Source of the DNA: Limnospira fusiformis SAG 85.79 | Lineage (GTDB): Bacteria; Cyanobacteriota; Cyanobacteriia; Cyanobacteriales; Microcoleaceae | NCBI RefSeq assembly: GCF_012516315.1 | Contig: NZ_CP051185.1 | Location: forward strand, 4,779,363 to 4,843,362 | Direction of reading: 5' to 3' | DNA: 64,000 nt | Shown: in pieces, positions 18,519 to 27,800 of the stretch | Layout: every line of letters starts with the position of its first letter | How positions within the stretch are numbered: position 1 is the first letter of the stretch | Program-made: the position numbers and the translations under genes | The notes under the pieces: model-generated | Told to the model about the DNA's origin: nothing | The model's database searches: none | The model's input: only the letters and a program-made list of their open reading frames with translations

Positions 18519-20351
18519 CTAAACTGTACGTTGCTGGCTTAAAGCTTCATAAGAAGCTTGGAAATCATCAACAGTAATCTTGATCGCAGCAGTATCTGTT
18601 TCACCTTGAGACCTAAAACGGCGAATTGCTCCTACAGCGGCTTGATTGCAGAGTAATACTAAATCTGCACCATTCCAACCTTCTGTTATCTTAGCCCAAT
18701 GTTCCAAGTCCACATTTAACAGAGGTCTGCCCTGATTGTAAACTTGTAAAATCTTGAACCGACTATCTAAATTTGGTAAATCTACCTTCAATTGTAAATC
18801 TAACCGTCCTGCACGTAACAAAGCAGGGTCTATGGCATCAGGACGATTGGTAGCCCCAATTACCAAAATGTTAGACCCCGATTCTAAACCATCTAACTCC
18901 GTCAGTAATTGCCCCACTACCCTGTTACTTACCCCAGAATCACCAGTGTAAGTTCCCCGTGCTGGAGCTAATGTATCCAGTTCATCGATAAATATTACAC
19001 AGGGATCTGCTTGTCGGGCTTTAGCAAATAATTCTCTTACCGCCTGTTCACTGGCTCCCACCCAACGGCTGAGTAAATCTGGTCCATTAATACCAATAAA
19101 GTTAGCTCGGGCTTGAGAAGCCACAGCCTTGGCTAATAATGTTTTACCAGTACCGGGAGGACCCCACAACAGTATTCCTTTGGGCGCTCTGGCTTTTGTT
19201 TCTTTGTAGAGTTCTGGGTACAACAAAGCCCCTTCCACAGATTCCCGCAAGGTCTGTTTTATGGTTTCCAAGCCGCCAATATCTTCCCATTCCACATGAG
19301 GAACTTCAACTTCCATGCTACGAAGTACTGCTGGTTTGATTTCCTTGAGAGCCTGCAAGAAATCGGATTGCTCTACCGCGATATCTTCTGGAATTTGCAT
19401 ATCAATGGAAGGAACCTGACGGCGTAAAGCTGTGTATGCGGCTTTTTGACAGACAGCTTTTAAGTCAGCCCCCACAAATCCCACGGTGTGATCGGCAATA
19501 AACTCCAGATCAACTGAATCATCTAAGGGCATAGCACGAGTCAGAACTTCCAGGATTTCTTTGCGCCCATTGATATCTGGAACTCGAAACTGAATTTCTC
19601 TGTCGAATCGTCCAGGACGGCGTAGAGCTGGGTCAAGATGATCAGGGCGATTAGTAGCCCCCAGTAAAATCACGCCTTTGTTCTGGGAGAAACCATCCAT
19701 GAGGCTCAATAGTTGAGCAACTAAACGCTTTTCTACTTCCCCTTCTACTGCACTACGGTTTGGGGCCAAGCTATCGATCTCGTCAATAAAGATAATACAG
19801 GGAGCATTTTTGGCAGCTTTTTCAAAAATTGCCCGCAGTTTTTGCTCTGCTTCACCATAATATTTGGTGATGACTTCAGGGCCAACAAGGGCAATGTAGT
19901 TAACCCCCAGTTCTTCAGCTAACGCACGAGCTGTGAGTGTTTTGCCAGTACCGGGGGGACCAACTAATAATACCCCATGTGTAGGTTCAAGTCCTAACTT
20001 AACTAGCAGGTCAGGGCGTTTTAAAGGAATAGCAATCAGTTCTTTGAGTTCTTTGAGTTCTTGGTTTAATCCCCCAATATCTTTGAGAGTTATACCTAAA
20101 TTAGGTTCAGGTTGTACATTGGGGTCAGATGCACCTGTATTACGAGGGGGGGAAGAAGGTGTACGAATGGAACTAGTACCAACATTACTAGTTGTATTAT
20201 TAGGACGGGGAATGTTACCGGTTCTGGGAATACTGCTTAATGAGCGTGAGTTAAACTGATATTCAGTTTTAATTTCTCCATTTTCAACTTTTTCCTCTAG
20301 AGCTTTTACTAACTCTAGCAACTGCTCAAATCCCTTGAATAAATCACTCAT
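18519..20351 (-). CDS. Two-domain Cdc48-like AAA ATPase
   Basis: About 610 residues from the ATG at 20351; an upstream TTG at 20363 would add four. The N-terminus has a short coiled-coil-like stretch and a Ser/Pro/Asn-rich linker instead of the Cdc48 N domain. Two AAA modules follow, with Walker A GPPGTGKT near residues 131 and 397, Walker B IIFIDEIDS and VIFIDELDT, and arginine-finger regions RRPGRFDRE and LRAGRLDLQ. It should be a hexameric unfoldase or remodelling ATPase of unknown substrate. It is the only intact host-like gene inside the repeat island, flanked by a dead IS605-type element and the intron-fragment array. Both ATPase sites look intact. Confidence 0.88.
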   Translation of the reverse strand: MSDLFKGFEQLLELVKALEEKVENGEIKTEYQFNSRSLSSIPRTGNIPRPNNTTSNVGTSSIRTPSSPPRNTGASDPNVQPEPNLGITLKDIGGLNQELKELKELIAIPLKRPDLLVKLGLEPTHGVLLVGPPGTGKTLTARALAEELGVNYIALVGPEVITKYYGEAEQKLRAIFEKAAKNAPCIIFIDEIDSLAPNRSAVEGEVEKRLVAQLLSLMDGFSQNKGVILLGATNRPDHLDPALRRPGRFDREIQFRVPDINGRKEILEVLTRAMPLDDSVDLEFIADHTVGFVGADLKAVCQKAAYTALRRQVPSIDMQIPEDIAVEQSDFLQALKEIKPAVLRSMEVEVPHVEWEDIGGLETIKQTLRESVEGALLYPELYKETKARAPKGILLWGPPGTGKTLLAKAVASQARANFIGINGPDLLSRWVGASEQAVRELFAKARQADPCVIFIDELDTLAPARGTYTGDSGVSNRVVGQLLTELDGLESGSNILVIGATNRPDAIDPALLRAGRLDLQLKVDLPNLDSRFKILQVYNQGRPLLNVDLEHWAKITEGWNGADLVLLCNQAAVGAIRRFRSQGETDTAAIKITVDDFQASYEALSQQRTV

Positions 20352-20363
20352 AAAGTCCCTCAA

Positions 20364-20549
20364 AAGTCAATTAATAAAATACATTATAGCAGTCTTGACT
20401 GATATCTCCCTGTCTAATGATACGGTTGAACACAATTCCCGCATAGTGCATATTAAGAATTTTTAAATTATCTAAAAATCTCTCAGTTTCTGCTAGACAC
20501 ATTGGTTCAGCTTAGATTCCAGTGACTATCGGAAATGCGATCGCGTAGC
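20364..20549. other. Spacer upstream of the AAA ATPase gene
   Basis: No gene is seen. It should contain the ATPase promoter, which would read on the - strand. At about 20538-20572 there is an imperfect palindromic repeat GCGATCGCGTAGCGTGTGCG followed by TAGCACGTATCGCC, of the kind common in filamentous cyanobacteria. Confidence 0.5.
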
Positions 20550-21667
20550 GTGTGCGTAGCACGTATCGCCTTACCTTTAACCCAAGCAGGGGTCGAGAAC
20601 GGAGTCGCCTCCATCGCCTCCCATTCAAAACCGTGCTTGCGAGTTTCCCAGCACACGGCTCCTGATGTAGATGCCCATTGTCATTGGCACAGAGTTACTA
20701 CCCCCTGCTTTGTCCTTCTTTGTTCAGAGCTATATGCAGCACGTAGTCTTTCAACTCGCTCTCGCCGTAATACTCCTACTTATTACAGGATTTACATCTA
20801 CACCGTGGCACGTCTGCTTATCCTTATTATTACATAAGGCATTTGCTTCTTGCAACATCTCTATCCCTCTAGGGGTAGGGGTCGAAAGGGAAGTCGCCTT
20901 CCCCAACTCCCATTCAAAACCGTGCTTGATAGTTTCCCATCACACGGCTCCTGATGTGGATACCCTATTTGTCAAAGGAACAGAGTTACTACCCCCTGCT
21001 TTGTCCTTCTTTGTTCAGAGCTATATGCAACACGTAGTCTTTCAACTCGCTCTCGCCGTAATACTCCTACTTATTACAGGATTTACATCTACACCGTGGC
21101 ACGTCTGCTTATCCTTACTATTACATAAGGCATTTGCTTCTTGCAACATCTCTATCCCTCTAGGGGTAGGGGTCGAGAGTGAAGTCGCCTTCCCCAACTC
21201 CCATTCAAAACCGTGCTTGATAGTTTCCCATCACACGGCTCCTGATGTGGATACCCTATTTGTCATTGGCACAGAGTTACTACCCCCTGCTTTGTCCTTC
21301 TTTGTTCAGAGCTATATGCAGCACGTAGTCTTTCAACTCGCTCTCGCCGTAATACTCCTACTTATTACAGGATTTACATCTACACCGTGGCACGTCTGCT
21401 TATCCTTACTATTACATAAGGCATTTGCTTCTTGCAACATCTCTATCCCTCTAGGGGTAGGGGTCGAGAGTGAAGTCGCCTTCCCCAACTCCCATTCAAA
21501 ACCGTGCTTGATAGTTTCCCATCACACGGCTCCTGATGTGGATACCCTATTTGTCATTGGCACAGAGTTACTACCCCCTGCTTTGTCCTTCTTTGTTCAG
21601 AGCTATATGCAACACGTAGTCTTTCAACTCGCTCTCGCCATTATACTCCTAATAATCGCAGTATCTA

Positions 21668-22620
21668 TAGCACAAGACAGAGAAGTTAGGACGTATAATG
21701 GCAAGGATATCTACAGAAGACCCAAAAGGCCAGCCCCCTACAGTTACGACCTTAGACAAAAAGTTATTAATGCAATTGAACTAGACGGTATACCCAAAAC
21801 CGAAGCCAGTCAAGTTTTCCATGTCAGCAGGAACACCATCAATCTCTGGCTGCAAAGAAAAGAACACACCGGCGACTTCCTCCCTAAACTTAATCGCCCA
21901 CCTGGTCATAGCCACCAAATTACCGACTGGCACAAATTCAAGGCTTTTGCCTAAGAGCATGGCCACAAAACCTCCGCTCAAATGGCTGAACTTTGGGATG
22001 ACGACATCTCTCCTCGCACCATATCCAGAGCCTTGAAGAAAATTGGCTTCACCAGAAAAAAAACTTACGGCTACCAAGAACGTGATGAGCAACAGCGAGA
22101 GGAGTTTATTGCTCAGATTGAACAGATGGAGCCGGAAGGGTTGGTTTACCTCGATGAAGCTGGCATGAATAGTCAAGACTCGGATTATCCTTATGGTTAC
22201 TGCGAGGAAGGACAACGCTTCCATGCCCTCAAATCCGGGAAGAGGCAGGGCAGGGTGAGCATGATTGCGGCATGGTGTCATCAACAACTCTTAGCCCCCT
22301 TTACCTTTGAGGGTTGTTGTAATCGGACAGTGTTTGAGTTGTGGTTGGAGTTCATCTTAATTCCAACATTGAAGCCAGGTCAGACTCTAGTATTGGACAA
22401 TGCAACGTTTCATAAAGGGGGGCGGATTGCTGAACTGGTGGAGGCAGCTCAATGCCGTTTACTCTATCTTCCGCCTTATTCGCCAGACCTCAACAAGATA
22501 GAGAAATGTTGGTCGTGGTTGAAAGCCCGCATTCGCCATTGTATTGAGCAGTTTGATTCTCTCCATGATGCCATGGATTCTGTTCTCAAGACTGCGTCCT
22601 AACCGTATTGACTAGTGCTA
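21668..22620 (+). mobile_element. IS630-type element, copy C (953 bp)
   Basis: Flanked by TA at 21666-21667 and 22621-22622, with ends TAGCACAAGACAG and, complemented, TAGCACTAGTCAA. The site before insertion, GTATC-TA-TATCCACACC, can be checked against an unoccupied copy of the same unit at about 22909-22927, which reads GTATCTATATCCACACC. That confirms the boundaries and the TA duplication. The orientation is opposite to copies A and B. Confidence 0.92.
21727..22602 (+). pseudogene. IS630-family transposase, copy C, broken
   Basis: Homologous to copies A, B and D over its full length. The start codon has changed from ATG to AGG at 21727, and a CAA codon has become TAA at 21952-21954. From 21982 the rest of the protein is open, with LDEAGMN, LVLDNATFHKGG and PPYSPDLNKIEKCW intact and a full C-terminus ending VLKTAS. 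It is more diverged than A and B in the N-terminal half, so this copy is probably older. Confidence 0.9.
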
Positions 22621-23053
22621 TATATCCACACCGTGACCTCTGGGCATATCCCAACCATTACAGTTGGGCATTGGCTTCTGGTCACATCCTTCACCCTCTA
22701 AGGGTAGGGGTCGAGAGTGAAGTCACCTTCCCGAACTCCCATTCAAAACCGTGCTTGATAGCTTCCCATCACACGGCTCCTGATGTGGACACCCTTTTTG
22801 TCTGATGAACAGGGTTACTACCCCCTGCTTTCGTACTTTAATGTTCAGAGCTTTATGCAGCACGTAGTCTTTCAACTCGTTCTCGCCACTACACTCCTAA
22901 TAATCGCAGTATCTATATCCACACCGTGACCTGTGGGCATATCCCCACCATGACAATTGGGCTTTAGCTTCTGGTCACATCCTTCACCCTCTAAGGTTAG
23001 GGGTCGAAAGGGAAGTCGCCTTCCCCAACTCCCATTCAAAACCGTGCTTGATA

Positions 23054-24010
23054 TAGCACCAGACAGGAAAGTTAGGACGTATAATGGAGAGGACGAGATG
23101 ACTAAGAAGACCCAAAATGCCAGCCCCCTACAGTTACGACCTCAGACAAAAAGTTATTGATGCAATTGAACTAGACGGTATGCCCAAAACAGAAGCCAGT
23201 CAAGTTTTCCATGTCAGCCGGAACACCATTAATCTCTGGCTGCAAAGAAAAGCACAGACCGGAGACTTCCTCCCTAAACCTCATCACCGACCTGGCAATA
23301 ACCACAAAATTACTGACTGGGAAAAATTCAAGGCTTTTGCCCAAGAGCATGGCGACAAAACAGCAGCTCAAATGGCTGAACTTTGGGATGACGACATCTC
23401 TCCTCGCACCATATCCAGAGCCTTGAAGAAAATTGGCTTCACCAGAAAAAAAACTTACGGCTACCAAGAACGTGATGAGCAACAGCGAGAGGAGTTTATG
23501 GCTCAGATTGAACAGATGGAGCCACAAGAAGTGGTCTACCTCGATGAAGCCGGCATGAATAGTCAGGACTCGGATTACCCTTATGGTTACTGCGAGGAAG
23601 GAAAACGCTTCCATGCCCTCAAATCAGGGAAGAGGTAGGGCAGGGTGAGCATGATTGCCGCATGGTGTCATCAACAACTCTTAGCCCCCTTTAGCTTTGA
23701 GGGTTGTTGTAATCGGACAGTGTTTGAGTTGTGGTTGGAGTTCATCTTAATTCCAGCACTGAAGCCAGGTCAGACTCTAGTGCTAGACAATGCAACGTTT
23801 CATAAAGGGGGACGGATTCCTGAGCTAGTGGAGGCGGCTCAATGCCGTTGGCTCTATCTACCACCTTATTCGCCAGACCTCAACAAGATAGAGAAATGTT
23901 GGTCGTGGTTGAAAGCCCGCATTCGCCATTGTATTGAGCAGTTTGATTCTCTCGATGATGCCATGGATTCCGTTCTCAAAGCTGCGTCCTAACCACCTTG
24001 ACTAATGCTA
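23054..24010 (+). mobile_element. IS630-type element, copy D (957 bp)
   Basis: Flanked by TA at 23052-23053 and 24011-24012. Ends are TAGCACCAGACAGG and, complemented, TAGCATTAGTCAAGG. It cuts the last domain V-like hairpin in half. The other half does not continue on the right side, where a different repeat begins, so sequence was lost or rearranged there after or during insertion. Confidence 0.9.
23117..23992 (+). pseudogene. IS630-family transposase, copy D, broken by one stop
   Basis: Starts MPAPYSYDLRQKVIDAIELD at 23117. A single TAG at 23636-23638 replaces the CAG codon found in copies A and B (SGKRQGR). The frame is otherwise open to the natural end VLKAAS at 23992. All three catalytic motifs are present. 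It has the full-length C-terminus that A and B have lost, so it approximates the parental form. Confidence 0.9.
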
Positions 24011-24011
24011 T

Positions 24012-24390
24012 ATGACCTTGAGTTCCCTGCCTTGTTTGGGGGTTCAATCCAAACGTTGGGACGTATAAACAGTTATGGAGAATGGTTCGAGGCTCCGACC
24101 TCTTATCCAGACTCGGGGCTGGCTTCCCCACTAGGAGGTGATTTCAGGCATAACAGCCTTATTTGGTCTCCTAAACATTTCGCACTCTCTACTCATTGTT
24201 ATCATGGGGTCATAACTTCCCAATCAAAACAGTTTGTTTTATGACCTTGAGTTCCCTGCCTTGTTTGGAGAGGTTGAGTTCCAAACGTCGGGACATATAA
24301 ACAGTTATGGGGATGGTCAGAGACGAGCCTCTTATATCCAGACTCGGGGCTGGATTCCCCACAGGGTGGTTATTTCAGGCATCTCAGCCT
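24012..24390 (-). repeat. Two diverged ~229-bp direct repeats, possible group II intron 5' fragments
   Basis: ATGACCTTGAGTTCCCTGCC begins at 24012 and again at 24241, followed in both by TTGTTTGG, an AACAGTTATGG block, a CCAGACTCGGGGCTGG block and TTTCAGGCAT. The second copy is shorter. On the - strand they lie upstream of the domain V/VI-like array, in the order expected for the 5' part of the same intron. I cannot identify domain I pieces with certainty. No gene is visible. Confidence 0.55.
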
Positions 24391-24587
24391 TATTTCATAC
24401 CCGAATCGTCCGATACGAGGCAGCAAGACGTATAGCCTTACCTTTCCACCCCATGAAGGGAAAGCCATCGCTTAATCCAAAGATTGGCTGACTGTTCTCA
24501 AACAGGGGAAACAACAACCCAACAACAAACCGCCCACCCTGTAGGGGCGGGTGCTGAGATACGCCGCGCAAAAAACCAGCCAACTTT

Positions 24588-24845
24588 TTCTGTGATATTG
24601 AAATGCCTCGTATGGACGGCTTGGAACTTCTCTCCGGAATGCAGAAAGACCCACAACTCGAAGGTCTACCTATTGCTATGTTAACTTCTAGGGGGGGGCT
24701 GACAGACACCGCCAGATGGCTTATCAATTAGGCGCGAGAGGCTATTTTACTAAGCCTGCGCCTGTACGATGAACTGGAAGCCGCGGGGCGAATGTTACGC
24801 GCGTACTTTGTGGGAAACCGGCGATCGCTAAAGCATAATTTAGGG
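24588..24845 (+). pseudogene. Duplicated 3' fragment of cheA (receiver domain remnant)
   Basis: About 258 bp closely matching cheA 9979-10243: GATATTGAAATGCC, ATGGACGGCTTGGAACTTCT and GGCGCGAGAGGCTATTTTAC are shared. It has no start, a run of eight G where cheA has GGGGCG, and other small changes, so the frame is broken. Near its end it reads ATCGCTAAAGCATAA, with an early stop that the working cheA lacks. It ends 25 bp before the GGDEF gene's stop codon, on the opposite strand, and marks the far edge of the repeat island. Confidence 0.92.
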
Positions 24846-24870
24846 GCGGGTTGCCGTAAGTTTCTCATGA

Positions 24871-27800
24871 TTATGGAATAATCACAACCCGGTTGCGTCC
24901 GTCTGCTTTGGCGCGGTAGAGAGCAGCATCAGCCGCCTGGATTAGGTCTATACCTATACTACCATGCTTGGGAAAGGCTGCCACACCGAAGGAGGCGGTG
25001 ATACTGCCTAAATGTTGACCACCACTGGCTACTACAAGGGAGGCGATCGCCTCTCTAATTTGTTCAGCCCTCATGGAAGTATTTTCTAGGGAAGACCCCG
25101 GCAAAATTAGGGTCATTTCTTCACCCCCATAGCGACAAGCAACATCATATTCTCGCACCTTCTGTTTCAGCAGTTCTCCCACTTTTTGTAATACATAATC
25201 CCCCGCATCATGACCGAATGTATCATTAAAATGCTTAAAATTGTCTATATCCATCATGATGACCCCAATGGGGTGCTTTTGCCGTTGGGCGCGGGCTATT
25301 TCCTGACTCAAATATTCCTCTAAATAGCGACGATTAAAAAGTCCGGTGAGAGGGTCACGGATGCTCTGATGTTCCAGAGTGGCGCGGAGGTTTAAATTGG
25401 CGATCGCCATCCCTATCTGTTCCGCCACCGTATGAGCAAGCTGCTGTTTACCCTCAGATAAAGCCGTCGCCGAATCTGTACTTAGATAAAACAAACCCAA
25501 AGTCTCTCCCTGAGCCATCATCGGAACACACAATGTGCAAGATAGGGTAGAACTTACCTGAATATGTCGGCAAGAAATACCCCCTTTTTCATGATTACAT
25601 AAATGTACCCTTCCCCGGCGCAAAGCCCAACAATCTTTCGGCACAAAAACCGAGACTGAGGTGCATTCTTTTCCCCAAGAAGAAATCATTTCCAGCGAGT
25701 CCCGGGAAGCCGCCATCAAAAAAATTCCGCCAGCACATTCTGGGAAAAGGGGTTCTAGCAAATAGCTAATCGCTTCACAGGCTTCTTGTACAGTCAAAGC
25801 CGCCTGCATAAAGTCGCTAATTTCACTCAAAAGCAACATTTCTGCATGGCGTTGATCTAGTTCATTGATCCGATTATTCAATTGTTCGTTTGCTAGACTT
25901 AGGGCTTTTTCCGATTGTTTAATTCCGGTGATATCACGGAAAGTAACCGCGAAACCATCCCCTAATTTGACCGAAATATTTTCAAACCAAAAGTCAATGC
26001 CATACTGGTTATAATAAAACTCTTTTTTCACGGATTTTTCCGATTCTACCACTTCCACATAGTGTTCAAATAAGCCACTTTCTTGATACTCTGGCAATTC
26101 CTCCAGTAACCTTTTCCCAATTAACTCATCTGCTGATTTACCGACTACTTTACCAGCGCTAGGATTCACCAATAACCATTCAAAATCAATAATCTTACCC
26201 TGTTCATTCCGAACCGAACGAAACGCCATAATCCCATATTCGGAACTATTCAGAATCCCACTAAGCTGCATTTCCGAAGTTTTTAAGGCTTCTTGAATAC
26301 TCACCAGTTGACTAATATCAGTTAATAAGCTAATAGCCCCCACAAAGTTACCCTGGTTATCTAACTGATGCGTAGTAGAAACGATCGCCCACAAAGCCGT
26401 CCCATCTCGGCGTTGAAATTGACAGGTATGCTGTTCCTGAATACCTTGCTTTCTCCTTTCCAGGTAGTTGAGGGCTTCAAGTTGGTCTTCAGAGTTCAAG
26501 AAGTCCATTAACCCCATACCTAGCATTTCCGATGGAGTATAACCCAGCATATCTGCCATTCGCTGATTCACAAAGGTAGTTTTAGCGTCCCCATCAATTA
26601 TCCACACCCCCTCTAGGGTAGTTTCAATAATGCTGCGATAACGCGCCTCGCTTTCTGCAAGTGCAATTTCGGAGTTTTTGCGATCGCTAATATCAATATG
26701 ACAGCCTACCATCCTCTTCGGATTACCATCGTCGTCCCACTCAATCACCTGTCCAGAACACACCACCCAAACCGTGGAACCATTCTTGTGGCGATATCGA
26801 AGTTCGTTGTAGTAGGGGATTTTACCACGACTTTTTATATGTTTTTCAAACATATCGAATACTCGCGGTAAATCTTCTGGAACAATCAGTTTTTGCCAAC
26901 TTTCCGGTACGTTGGGGATTTCGTGATCCTCATAGCCAAACATACGCTTAAAGCCGGGACTCATATATTCTTTATTACCAGGAATATCCCAATCCCAATA
27001 TCCCGCTAGGATGATATCTAAAATATTATCTAATAGTTTCACTTCCCGGCTAATAGATTCAGCCTGTTGTCGCATAGCTTCCGCGCGGATATGTTCCTGT
27101 TCTAATTCTTTTTGTAGGGTGATGTCTTGGATAGTTCCATCAGATATAATGGGCTGATTATTATCATCATAAATAGTCTGGCAATATTCTTGTGCATACT
27201 TAATCCTACCATCATTGAGTAAAATCCGGTAACTCACACTATAAGACTGGCGATCGCATAGATGTTGGTTATACATATCATTGACTAAATCGCGATCTTG
27301 AGGATGTACAAGGCTGATAAATTCCTGGTGGGTATAGCTAAAGTTTTCCGGTTCAATTTCAAAGAAAGCAAACACCTCCTCAGACCATGATAATGTCTGG
27401 GTTTTATGATTGAGATTCCAAGTTCCAAGTCCGGCAATTTTTTGAGCTTTCCGCAGTTGATTTTCCGTTTTTCTGAGTTCCGCTTCTACCCTAGTTTTTT
27501 CCTGTAATTCTACCTGTAATTTTTGATGGATAGTGGCTTGTTTAAGGGCGATCGCTAATTGTACAGCTAACGCTTGTAGTAGTTCCACTTCTTCTGTTTT
27601 CCATTGGCGTGGATGTTCACTTTCAGTAACATTAAGCAGACCCCAAAGTTGATCACCACACAGCAGAGGTAGTAAAATTTTAGCGCGGGTATGAAGGCGG
27701 ATCAGCATCTCTCTATGGCAGTCCGTCATTTCTGTGGTATAAATATCCGACACTACCCTAGTCTTTCCTAGGCGATAAATCTCCGCTTGGTTTTCCTGAA

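Larger units (their letters stand above)
20550..23053 (-). repeat. Six tandem ~291-bp units carrying group II intron domain V/VI-like sequence
   Basis: On the - strand each unit holds a 35-nt hairpin starting GAGCCGTGTG with a GGGAAAC tip and ending GCACGGTTTT. This has the catalytic AGC triad, GAAA loop and 2-nt bulge of group II intron domain V. A GGGAGTTGGGG...GACCCCTA stem resembling domain VI, with a bulged A, follows it. On the + strand the hairpins lie at 20627-20661, 20916-20950, 21207-21241, 21498-21532 and 22745-22779, with a truncated one at 23038-23053. Spacing is 289-293 bp once the IS630-type copy C at 21668-22620 is subtracted. No reverse transcriptase is present. Confidence 0.8.

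Noticed and set aside
20671-21954. A 427-codon open frame on the + strand with 97-residue repeats
   Set aside because: It is produced by the 291-bp period, a multiple of three, across intron-like repeats that read in the other direction. It starts and ends arbitrarily and runs into an IS630-type transposase. No protein motif is seen.
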